This document shows, one piece after another, positions 7,483 to 14,845 of a DNA stretch of 64,000 nt. The stretch is from Flavobacterium sp. 9R (GTDB lineage: Bacteria; Bacteroidota; Bacteroidia; Flavobacteriales; Flavobacteriaceae), in assembly GCF_902506345.1 (NCBI RefSeq), contig NZ_LR733413.1, positions 139,740-203,739 of the forward strand, given 5' to 3'. Numbering within the stretch: position 1 is the first letter of the stretch; every line of letters begins with the position of its first letter. Under the pieces are notes generated by a model. That model was not told the DNA's origin. It made no database searches and saw only the letters and a list, made by a program, of their open reading frames with translations. Made by a program: the position numbers and the translations under genes.

Positions 7483-8430
7483 TTAAGCCACTATCGCATT
7501 TTCAGAAAAAGTAATTCCATTTAGTAGTTCGAAGGTCTTCATTCGTTTCTTTCCAGGGAATTGTAAAATCAGAATTTCAATAAAGCCATTTTGGACGGCT
7601 ATTTTTAATTCTTTTTTGGTACTAACGATACTTCCAATAGGTTTAGAATGAGATTCTGTTACTATTTTTGATTCATAAATCTTAACATTGTACTCGGTAG
7701 AATTGTCTTTAAAATAGCACCAAGCTGCGGGATAAGGACTTAATCCGCGAATCAGATTATGAATGTTTTCAGCAGATTGATTCCAATCTATTTTGCAATT
7801 ATCTTTATTAAGTTTGTAAGCTGTTTTGATTTCTTCGTTATCCTCCTGAATTGTAGTGTTAACTTTGTTGGATTCGATAAGGTTTAAAGTTTCTATAACT
7901 GTTTCGCTTCCAATATGCATCAGTCGATCGTGCAACATTCCAGCATTTTCTTCTTTTTCAATCATTGTTTCTTTGCTAAGAATCATAGCTCCTGTATCGA
8001 TTTTGTCATCTATAAAGAAAGTGGTAACTCCAGTTTTGGTTTCCCCATTGATGATAGCCCAATTAATAGGTGCGGCACCTCTATAATTAGGTAACAAGGA
8101 AGCGTGAAGATTAAAGGTGCCCAACGCTGGCATTTCCCAAACTACTTTTGGAAGCATTCGGAACGCTACAACAATTTGTAAATTGGCATTTAGTGCTTTT
8201 AATTCCTCCAAAAAACTTTCGTCTTTTAGATTACTAGGTTGTAGAATTGTTAATCCTTTTTCTAATGCATATTCTTTTACTGCGGAATATTTGATTTTTT
8301 GTCCGCGCCCAGCTGGTTTATCTGTTGCGGTTATTACCCCAACTACTTCGAAATTATTTTTGACTATTGTATCCAGAATTCCTACGGCAAACTCAGGAGT
8401 TCCCATAAAAACGATTCGTAATTTTTCCAT
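7483..8430 (-). CDS. fmt: Methionyl-tRNA formyltransferase
   Basis: The 315-residue enzyme transfers a formyl group from 10-formyl-tetrahydrofolate to initiator Met-tRNA. Signature stretches are RIVFMGTPEFAV at the N-terminus, DKPAGRGQK, and the catalytic core FNLHASLLPNYRGAAPI with the Asn/His pair, then TGVTTFFIDDKIDTG with the catalytic Asp. The C-terminal OB-like domain (GLSPYPAAWCYF onward) is present. It starts right after the recQ stop (1 nt apart), so the two genes are likely co-transcribed. Confidence 0.97.
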   Translation of the reverse strand: MEKLRIVFMGTPEFAVGILDTIVKNNFEVVGVITATDKPAGRGQKIKYSAVKEYALEKGLTILQPSNLKDESFLEELKALNANLQIVVAFRMLPKVVWEMPALGTFNLHASLLPNYRGAAPINWAIINGETKTGVTTFFIDDKIDTGAMILSKETMIEKEENAGMLHDRLMHIGSETVIETLNLIESNKVNTTIQEDNEEIKTAYKLNKDNCKIDWNQSAENIHNLIRGLSPYPAAWCYFKDNSTEYNVKIYESKIVTESHSKPIGSIVSTKKELKIAVQNGFIEILILQFPGKKRMKTFELLNGITFSENAIVA

Positions 8431-8431
8431 T

Positions 8432-10324
8432 TTATTGTAAAGTGTATTTATTATTGGGTAGAATTTTAATCTTGTCTTGCTCTAGTAATAATTGTAGTGC
8501 AAAGATAATGGCATCGGCACTTTTTTGAGTCTTTTTTTCGAGTTCTCTTGAGTTTAAATTTTCTTTTTGTAAAAGCTCAAGAATGACATTGGAGAGTTCT
8601 TTATCAAGATAGGCAGGTTTTGACTTGGAAATGCAGTAAGAACAGATGCCACATTCTGAGCTTGATTTTTCTCCAAAATAAGCAAGAAGCAACTGGCTTT
8701 TACATTGGTTTTTGTTGTTTATATAATCAATAACACTAGCTAGTTGGTCTTTTTTTAGTTGATTTTGCTGATCCAAATGTTTAATCACCCGATTGATGGT
8801 TCGTTCATCTTCTCTCACTTCATTGAAAAGAATGGTAGCATCATTGTTTTTTGCGTGGTATTCAATGATTTCTTTTTCAGTTAATTTTTTTAAAACCAAA
8901 TGAACGGCTTCTTCCTTTACGTTTGCCTTTTTGGCAATCAACGAAAGATTGAAAGGTGTTTGCGTTTCGTAAACTCCTGGATAAGTTCGAAGAATAGCCA
9001 AAATAATCTCTTCATCGTTTGGGTTAAGGCTAATGTATCGAATTACTTCTTTCGAAGGTATTAGAAATTGTAAAGTTATTTTTTCAGAGAATTCTTGTGA
9101 TAAATTAATGATACCTTGTTGGTCTAAAAACTGCAACGCTTGATACGTTTTTAGAATTGGAAGACTATATTTTGTGCAAAAATGATTGAGGTTGAAGGTG
9201 AATTTTTCGTTTATGCCTTCTCCGTATGCAATCTGAAAATAATTACAAAGTTTGACATAAACGATATTTAAAAATGCACGATCCGGTAGATTATTGATGA
9301 ATTGTGACTCCGCCTGAAGACTATCAGAGGGACTATTTAATAAAATTGCATACGCTTTGTTGCCATCTCTTCCTGCTCTTCCCGCTTCTTGGTAATAGTT
9401 TTCTAGATTTTCGGGTAATTGAATATGGATGACGGTTTTTACATTTGCTTTGTCAATTCCCATTCCAAAAGCATTGGTGGCAACAATAACTTGTGTTTCT
9501 TCAGTCATCCATCGCTGCATGTTTTTTTCTTTCTCTTTATAAGATAGGCCTCCATGATAATAGGTTGCTTTGAAGCCTAAAATGTTCAATTGTGCGGCAA
9601 TGTCTAAGCAAGACTTTCTATTTCTTACATATATAATAGAAGGAGCAGGGCTCTTTTTGAGAATTTGTTGTATGCGGTGTAATTTATCTTCCACATCAAA
9701 AACCATATAGGCCAAGTTATCCCTAGAAAATGATTTTTGAAAAACAGCAGGTTGGTGTAAGTTAAGATCCTTGATAATGTCTTCTTTGACTTTAGGCGTC
9801 GCTGTTGCTGTCAATGCCAAAAAAAGGATTTTAGGAAAATGTTCTTTTAGTTGACTAATTTTTAAATAAGCAGGTCTAAAATTATGTCCCCATTGTGAAA
9901 CACAATGCGCTTCATCAATTGCGATTAAGTTGATGGGTAGGTTTTTGATTCTATCCATAATCCAATCCGATTGAAGACGTTCTGGAGATAGGTATAAGAA
10001 TTTGTAATTACCAAACTGACAATTGTCTAATAAATCAATGACTTCTTCTGTTGGTATTCCGCCAGTTAGTGCAATTGCTTTTATGTTGCGTTGCTGTAGA
10101 TTAGCAACTTGGTCTTTCATCAAAGCCACTAAGGGAGATATTACAAGGCAAATCCCTTCATTCATTAAAGCAGGTACTTGAAAACATATCGATTTTCCTC
10201 CACCTGTTGGGAGAATTGCCAAGGTATCCTTACCGCTATGAATCGATTCGATAATTTCCTTTTGAAGGGAACGGAAGCTATCGTGTTTCCAGTATTTATT
10301 TAGAATTTGTAAGGCTTCTTGCAT
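8432..10324 (-). CDS. recQ: RecQ family ATP-dependent DNA helicase
   Basis: The 630-residue protein is a 3'-5' DNA helicase of the RecQ family. Motifs in order: Walker A LPTGGGKS (38-45), DEAH (137-140) with the RecQ loop (CVSQWGHNFRPAY), motif III LALTATAT, and the second RecA domain with IVATNAFGMGIDKANV and QEAGRAGRDG. A C-terminal zinc region follows with Cys in KNQCKSQ and ECGICSYC, then a winged-helix-like part. No HRDC domain is recognisable at the end. Many Bacteroidota carry more than one RecQ paralog, so the symbol marks the family rather than a proven ortholog. Confidence 0.93.
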   Translation of the reverse strand: MQEALQILNKYWKHDSFRSLQKEIIESIHSGKDTLAILPTGGGKSICFQVPALMNEGICLVISPLVALMKDQVANLQQRNIKAIALTGGIPTEEVIDLLDNCQFGNYKFLYLSPERLQSDWIMDRIKNLPINLIAIDEAHCVSQWGHNFRPAYLKISQLKEHFPKILFLALTATATPKVKEDIIKDLNLHQPAVFQKSFSRDNLAYMVFDVEDKLHRIQQILKKSPAPSIIYVRNRKSCLDIAAQLNILGFKATYYHGGLSYKEKEKNMQRWMTEETQVIVATNAFGMGIDKANVKTVIHIQLPENLENYYQEAGRAGRDGNKAYAILLNSPSDSLQAESQFINNLPDRAFLNIVYVKLCNYFQIAYGEGINEKFTFNLNHFCTKYSLPILKTYQALQFLDQQGIINLSQEFSEKITLQFLIPSKEVIRYISLNPNDEEIILAILRTYPGVYETQTPFNLSLIAKKANVKEEAVHLVLKKLTEKEIIEYHAKNNDATILFNEVREDERTINRVIKHLDQQNQLKKDQLASVIDYINNKNQCKSQLLLAYFGEKSSSECGICSYCISKSKPAYLDKELSNVILELLQKENLNSRELEKKTQKSADAIIFALQLLLEQDKIKILPNNKYTLQ

Positions 10325-10370
10325 GGATTTCAGTTTCGTTCGAACTAGAAATCTATTTCCGATTTCTTGA

Positions 10371-10913
10371 TTATTTGCTAGAAATTCGGTCTAAGATAAA
10401 AAGAATTCTGTTATCAACCGTATCTTTTGGAACTTCAATGAGTTCGTAACCGTAGTTTTGGTAGGTTTCTTTCAGATGCAGGTATATTTGTTGTGCTTGT
10501 TCGTAATTTTCGTAGCGTTCACCATCGCTTTCGTAAATTTCTTCCCATGGCGGAAGCATAAAGATTTTTGTATAAGTGCAAGTCACGCAAGCTTCTTCAA
10601 AATGGGGTGGGTAATCGTCTCCAATAAAATTCATGTAAGCAACTACATCAGGTACACCTCTGTCAATAAAAACTACTGGATGTGCTTCTTCTTGTGCATC
10701 GTTAAATTGCTTAATTCTTCCCTCGAGTAGTTTTTGGCTAAACAGCAAAGGGTCTTCTAGAAACAATTGGTCAATTCCTAGTTTTTTTGCTTCGGCAGTT
10801 ACTTGTCTGGATATTTCAGGATAACAACAATGTCCTAATGAGGTAAGTTGATTGATGATAGTTGATTTTCCCGTTCCAGGACCACCAATAATAACGATGA
10901 TTTCTTTTTGCAC
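10371..10913 (-). CDS. P-loop NTPase (AAA_28-like)
   Basis: The 180-residue protein has a Walker A GGPGTGKST close to the N-terminus, CYPEISRQVT, VFIDRGVPDVVAYM (Walker B-like) and DGERYENYEQA, the layout of the AAA_28 group of small ATPases/kinases. The true substrate is unknown. I chose the GTG at 10913 because an upstream TTG reading (10934) lies inside a TAAATTTG promoter box at 10932-10939, and because the shorter form begins immediately before the first beta strand (QKEIIVIIGGP), as usual in this family. Confidence 0.75.
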   Translation of the reverse strand: MQKEIIVIIGGPGTGKSTIINQLTSLGHCCYPEISRQVTAEAKKLGIDQLFLEDPLLFSQKLLEGRIKQFNDAQEEAHPVVFIDRGVPDVVAYMNFIGDDYPPHFEEACVTCTYTKIFMLPPWEEIYESDGERYENYEQAQQIYLHLKETYQNYGYELIEVPKDTVDNRILFILDRISSK

Positions 10914-11213
10914 GTTTTGTAAATAAGGGCGCAAATTTACCTAAACTTATTGGTTTTTAAAACATTTTTTGATAGGATTATTAATAGCAATAGGTTTGCT
11001 CGATTTTTGTAATGTTACTTTATATTGAATCGTAATGAATGTATTGGTTTTTAATGATTTAGTTTTGTGTGTTTTTATTTAATAACAGAAAACGAATTGT
11101 GTTTTACTATCGCTTTTAGTAGCAATGCTATTCTAAAAAAAAACCTAAATCCTGGTTCTAAATTCTTGAATCTGTTCTCAAAAATGTATATTTGCGTTTA
11201 TTTTAAATTAGTA
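10914..11213. other. Intergenic region between divergent genes
   Basis: This AT-rich stretch holds the minus-strand -7 box TAAATTTG (10939-10932) for the P-loop NTPase gene and the plus-strand promoter for the DUF493 gene. The phrase ATTGGTTTTTAA occurs twice about 75 nt apart. I see no gene or RNA. Confidence 0.5.
11166..11194 (+). promoter_or_regulatory. Promoter of the DUF493-DUF4290-murA operon
   Basis: TTG (11166-11168), an 18-nt spacer and TATATTTG (11187-11194) match the Bacteroidota promoter. It lies 20 nt before the ATG at 11214, which rules out longer upstream starts. Confidence 0.7.
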
Positions 11214-11510
11214 ATGGATAAAGACAAAGAAAAAGAGACCGCTGCTTTTTATGAAAGATTACAAGTAGAATTAGATAATAGTAATACTTGGCCAGCAGAA
11301 TACTTGTTTAAATTTATTGTTCCTTCAGTAGATGGAAATGTGAAAAAAGTAGAGGAGGCGTTCAATTGTATGGGTGCCGTAATTAAAACTACAAAATCAA
11401 AAACGGGTAAATTTACTAGTGTTTCTGTTGATGTAACTATGAAAAATTCGCAAGAAATTATTGAGAAGTACCAAGAATTATCTACAATTGAAGGTATTGT
11501 TTCCCTATAA
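11214..11510 (+). CDS. DUF493 family protein
   Basis: The 98-residue protein belongs to DUF493 (YbeD-like), small ferredoxin-like-fold proteins of unknown function. It contains TWPAEYLFKFIVPS, KTTKSKTGKFTSVSVDVTM and a closing helix SQEIIEKYQELSTI. The ATG at 11214 was chosen over a 49-residue longer reading because a promoter box ends at 11194. It overlaps no gene and is followed 2 nt later by the DUF4290 gene, so the two form an operon. Confidence 0.88.
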   Translation: MDKDKEKETAAFYERLQVELDNSNTWPAEYLFKFIVPSVDGNVKKVEEAFNCMGAVIKTTKSKTGKFTSVSVDVTMKNSQEIIEKYQELSTIEGIVSL

Positions 11511-11512
11511 AT

Positions 11513-12232
11513 ATGATCGAAAAATATAAAAAAGAGAACGCCAATGATGTAGTGTATCATTTAGAATACAATTCTGAAAGAAAACATTTAATCATTCCTG
11601 AGTACGGTCGTCATTTGCAAAAATTGATTGAACAAGCAACCATTATAGAGAATGATGAAGAGCGTAACAAAGCTGCTAGATACATCATTCAAGTAATGGG
11701 AAGTTTAAATCCTCATTTGCGTGATGTGCCTGATTTTCAGCACAAGTTATGGGATCAGTTGTTTATTATGTCCGACTTTCGTTTGGCGGTAGATTCTCCA
11801 TATCCTATTCCGTCTCGTGAAGTTTTGCAATTGAAACCTGAGGTTTTGCAATATCCTCAGAACTATCCTAAGTATAGATATTATGGTAATAATATCAAGT
11901 ACATGATAGATGTGGCGAATAAATGGGAAGAGGGCGAAATGAAAAGTGCTTTGGTCAAGGTAATTGCCAATCACATGAAGAAATCGTATTTGAGTTGGAA
12001 CAAAGACACCGTAAAAGACGATGTTATTTTTGAGCATTTGTATGAGCTCTCTGGTGGAAAATTGAATTTGTTGCAAAGCAAAGAAGAGCTTTTGGGAACT
12101 ACAGATTTACTTCGAACAAACAAAAGAATGTCGAATAAAATCACACCTTCCAATCAACAAAAAAATCAAAATAACAAAAATAAATCGGGTAAAACTCCGA
12201 TGCACAAAAATCAAAATAGAAAACCGCAGTAA
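11513..12232 (+). CDS. DUF4290 domain-containing protein
   Basis: The 239-residue protein has the DUF4290 signature: LEYNSERKHLIIPEYGRHLQKLIEQA, then ERNKAARYIIQVMGSLNPHLRDVPDFQHKLWDQLFIMSD. The C-terminal 35 residues are a Lys/Asn/Gln-rich low-complexity tail (QQKNQNNKNKSGK), probably disordered. The family is confined to Bacteroidota and has no known function. The gene sits between DUF493 and murA in the same orientation. Confidence 0.92.
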   Translation: MIEKYKKENANDVVYHLEYNSERKHLIIPEYGRHLQKLIEQATIIENDEERNKAARYIIQVMGSLNPHLRDVPDFQHKLWDQLFIMSDFRLAVDSPYPIPSREVLQLKPEVLQYPQNYPKYRYYGNNIKYMIDVANKWEEGEMKSALVKVIANHMKKSYLSWNKDTVKDDVIFEHLYELSGGKLNLLQSKEELLGTTDLLRTNKRMSNKITPSNQQKNQNNKNKSGKTPMHKNQNRKPQ

Positions 12233-12234
12233 TT

Positions 12235-12242
12235 ATATTTGG
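12235..12242 (+). promoter_or_regulatory. Possible internal -7 box before murA
   Basis: TATATTTG matches TAnnTTTG and starts 3 nt after the DUF4290 stop. No -33 TTG is seen, so murA may also rely on read-through from the upstream promoter. Confidence 0.4.
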
Positions 12243-12275
12243 GTAATTATTGATTAATATAAATTGGTATAACAA

Positions 12276-13586
12276 ATGGGAATTTTCAAAATCGAAGGTG
12301 GAATTCAATTAAAAGGAGAAATCACCCCACAAGGAGCAAAAAATGAAGCGTTACAAATTTTATGTGCCGTATTGCTTACTCCAGAAAAAGTAACAATAAA
12401 TAATATTCCAGATATTATTGATATCAACAAATTAATTACTTTGTTGGGTAATTTAGGAGTTAAAATTCAAAAAAACGGCAACAGTTCTATTACTTTTCAA
12501 TCTGATGAAGTAAATATGGGCTATTTAGAGACTGAAGCCTTTAAGAAAGAAGGTGGTTCTTTGCGTGGTTCGATTATGATTGTTGGTCCATTATTAGCTC
12601 GTTTTGGTAAAGGTTATATTCCGAAACCAGGTGGAGATAAAATTGGAAGAAGAAGATTGGATACCCATTTTGAAGGATTTATCAATTTAGGTGCTAAGTT
12701 TAGATACAATAGAGAAGATCATTTCTATGGAGTAGAAGCTCCAGATGGACTTACGGGTACCGATATGTTATTGGACGAAGCCTCAGTAACAGGAACTGCT
12801 AATATCGTAATGGCTGCCGTTTTAGCGAAAGGAACAACTACAGTATACAACGCTGCTTGTGAGCCTTATTTGCAACAATTATGCAAAATGCTGAACGCTA
12901 TGGGGGCTAAAATTTCTGGTGTTGGGTCTAATTTGTTGACTATTGAAGGAGTAGAAGCATTAGGTGGATGTGAACACCGTATTCTTCCAGATATGATTGA
13001 GATTGGTTCTTGGATTGGATTGGCCGCTATGACTAAATCTGAGATTACTATAAAAAATGTAAGTTGGGAAAATCTTGGAGTTATTCCTAATGTATTCCGT
13101 AAACTAGGGATTACACTAGAGAAAATAGGAGATGATATTTTTATTCCTGCTCACGTAAATGGTTACGAAGTTAAAACAGATATTGATGGTTCTATTTTAA
13201 CCATTGCTGATGCGCCTTGGCCTGGTTTTACTCCAGATTTATTGAGTATTATTTTGGTAGTAGCGACTCAAGCAAAAGGTGATGTATTGATACACCAAAA
13301 AATGTTCGAAAGCCGTTTGTTTTTTGTAGATAAATTAATAGATATGGGAGCAAAAATCATTTTGTGTGACCCACATAGAGCGGTAGTTATTGGTCATGAT
13401 TTCAAATCGCAATTGAAAGCTACTACAATGTCTTCACCAGATATTCGTGCGGGTATTTCGTTATTGATTGCTGCTTTGTCAGCGAAAGGAACGAGCACTA
13501 TTCAAAATATTGAACAAATTGATAGAGGATACGAGCGCATTGATGAACGTCTTAGAGCTATCGGAGCCAATATTGTAAGAGCTTAA
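12276..13586 (+). CDS. murA: UDP-N-acetylglucosamine 1-carboxyvinyltransferase
   Basis: The 436-residue enzyme adds enolpyruvate from phosphoenolpyruvate to UDP-GlcNAc, the first committed step of peptidoglycan synthesis. It has the two-domain EPT fold with KNEALQILCAVLL near the start, GGSLRGSIMIVGPLLARFG, DEASVTGTANIVMAAVLA and the late DIRAGISLLIAAL. The active-site loop reads PKPGGDKIG, with Asp121 where E. coli MurA has Cys115, the residue alkylated by fosfomycin. The Asp form is known from mycobacteria and Chlamydia and gives an active but fosfomycin-insensitive enzyme. Confidence 0.97.
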   Translation: MGIFKIEGGIQLKGEITPQGAKNEALQILCAVLLTPEKVTINNIPDIIDINKLITLLGNLGVKIQKNGNSSITFQSDEVNMGYLETEAFKKEGGSLRGSIMIVGPLLARFGKGYIPKPGGDKIGRRRLDTHFEGFINLGAKFRYNREDHFYGVEAPDGLTGTDMLLDEASVTGTANIVMAAVLAKGTTTVYNAACEPYLQQLCKMLNAMGAKISGVGSNLLTIEGVEALGGCEHRILPDMIEIGSWIGLAAMTKSEITIKNVSWENLGVIPNVFRKLGITLEKIGDDIFIPAHVNGYEVKTDIDGSILTIADAPWPGFTPDLLSIILVVATQAKGDVLIHQKMFESRLFFVDKLIDMGAKIILCDPHRAVVIGHDFKSQLKATTMSSPDIRAGISLLIAALSAKGTSTIQNIEQIDRGYERIDERLRAIGANIVRA

Positions 13587-13593
13587 TTTTTTT

Positions 13594-13792
13594 GAGTACT
13601 TAGTAATTAGTCAATAGTGAATAGCTCAATGGACTAGTTGCTAAATCTTAATCAAATAAAATATTAGTTTTTACTAAATCAACAATTCGCTTAAAATTAA
13701 TAATTAGTTTTAGTCCTTAGTAATTAGCCAAATTGACTAATTGCTAAGGACTAACTGCTAAGGACTAATCACTAAGTACTAAGGACTAATTT
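13594..13792. repeat. Repetitive linker built on CTAAGGACTAA
   Basis: This intergenic stretch between murA and the CDF gene contains three exact copies of CTAAGGACTAA (13744-13754, 13758-13768, 13779-13789), one variant CTAAGTACTAA (13772-13782), an inverted copy TTAGTCCTTAG (13710-13720), and related words such as AGTACTTAGTAATTAG near 13597. The last repeat runs up to the CDF start codon region (ATGACTAACG). The inverted copy lets the region fold into hairpins. Function is unknown. Confidence 0.7.
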
Positions 13793-14659
13793 ATGACTAA
13801 CGAACAAACAGCTATAAAAGCAACTTATTTCAGTATTATTGGTAATACCTCTTTGGCTATTGTAAAAGGATTGGCTGGTTTTTTCGGTAATTCTTATGCG
13901 CTAATTGCCGATGCGATTGAATCTACTACTGATATTTTTGCGTCCTTTTTGGTGCTTTTTGGAATCAAATATTCGAATAAACCTGCGGATGACAATCATC
14001 CTTATGGGCATGGTCGTGCAGAACCTTTGATTACGTTTCTAGTGGTTGGTTTTTTGATTACTTCGGCTACGATTATTGCCTATGAGAGTATTCAAAACAT
14101 TGGAACGCCTCATGAATTACCCAAATCTTGGACACTTTATATTTTGGGAGTCATCATTATTTGGAAGGAGTATTCGTTTCAGTTGGTGATGAAAAGAAGT
14201 AAAGAAACCAATAGTTCTTCTTTGAAAGCAGATGCTTGGCATCATAGAAGCGATGCTATTACTTCAGTAGCGGCATTTTTGGGGATTTCTATTGCGCTAT
14301 ATTTCGGTAAAGGTTATGAATCTGCCGATGATTGGGCGGCTCTTTTTGCTTCTGGTTTTATTTTATTCAATAGCTATAAAATATTTAGACCGGCTTTGAG
14401 CGAGATAATGGATGAACATATGTATGATGAATTGGTGGAGGAAATTAGAGTTGTTTCCTTAACGGTTCCAGGAGTTCTAGATACTGAGAAATGTTTTATT
14501 AGAAAAGCAGGAATGCAGTATCATGTAGATTTGCACGCAAGGGTAGAAGGTACCATTACAGTTAGAGAAGGACATGATATTGCACATGATTTAAAAGATA
14601 CCCTTCGAGCGCAAATCCCTTCTTTGGGACATGTTTTGATTCATGTAGAACCTAATTAA
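13793..14659 (+). CDS. Cation diffusion facilitator family transporter
   Basis: The 288-residue membrane protein exports divalent cations such as Zn, Fe or Mn by proton antiport. Six hydrophobic segments are visible. The metal-site motifs are in the second helix (ALIADAIESTTD) and the fifth (DAWHHRSDAITS), and the HPYGHGRAEPL loop between helices 2 and 3 is typical. A cytoplasmic ferredoxin-like domain follows (VPGVLDTEKCFIRKAG, then YHVDLHARVEG). The metal cannot be assigned by eye. The start codon is embedded in the end of the CTAAGGACTAA repeat region. Confidence 0.93.
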   Translation: MTNEQTAIKATYFSIIGNTSLAIVKGLAGFFGNSYALIADAIESTTDIFASFLVLFGIKYSNKPADDNHPYGHGRAEPLITFLVVGFLITSATIIAYESIQNIGTPHELPKSWTLYILGVIIIWKEYSFQLVMKRSKETNSSSLKADAWHHRSDAITSVAAFLGISIALYFGKGYESADDWAALFASGFILFNSYKIFRPALSEIMDEHMYDELVEEIRVVSLTVPGVLDTEKCFIRKAGMQYHVDLHARVEGTITVREGHDIAHDLKDTLRAQIPSLGHVLIHVEPN

Positions 14660-14699
14660 TTTTAAGTCACTAAGAAAGCAAAAAGGTAGAATGCTTCCT

Positions 14700-14845
14700 T
14701 TTAGCCCCGGTAGTAGTAGCATCCTTTTTTTAATAACCCTTCTGGAGTTTTGAATTCTAGAAGGGTTTTTATTTGGGTTATTAAAAAAAAGATATAGCGG
14801 ATGACGGGACTTTGCTCACAAGAAAGCCTATTCTTTCCGCTCCTA
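14700..14845. other. Structured intergenic element (possible ncRNA or repeat family)
   Basis: The segment begins TTTAGCCCCGGTAGTAG and folds into nested hairpins. ATCCTTTTTTTAATAACCC (14721-14739) pairs with GGGTTATTAAAAAAAAGAT (14775-14793) with one mismatch; inside, AACCCTTCT (14735-14743) can instead pair with AGAAGGGTT (14759-14767), so the two stems compete for AACCC. A third stem joins AGCGGA (14796-14801) and TCCGCT (14836-14841). From memory, the words TAGCCCCGATAG...CATCCTTTT and GATATAGCGGA recur between genes in Flavobacterium genomes; I could not check this. The end overlaps the DUF5686 stop codon. Confidence 0.5.
14735..14771 (+). terminator. Terminator of the CDF gene
   Basis: AACCCTTCT and AGAAGGGTT form a 9-bp stem followed by T3AT3. 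It is the inner hairpin of the structured element described around it. Confidence 0.6.

Noticed and set aside
13594..13792. CRISPR array
   Set aside because: Units are too short (11 nt), spacing is irregular and there are no cas genes.
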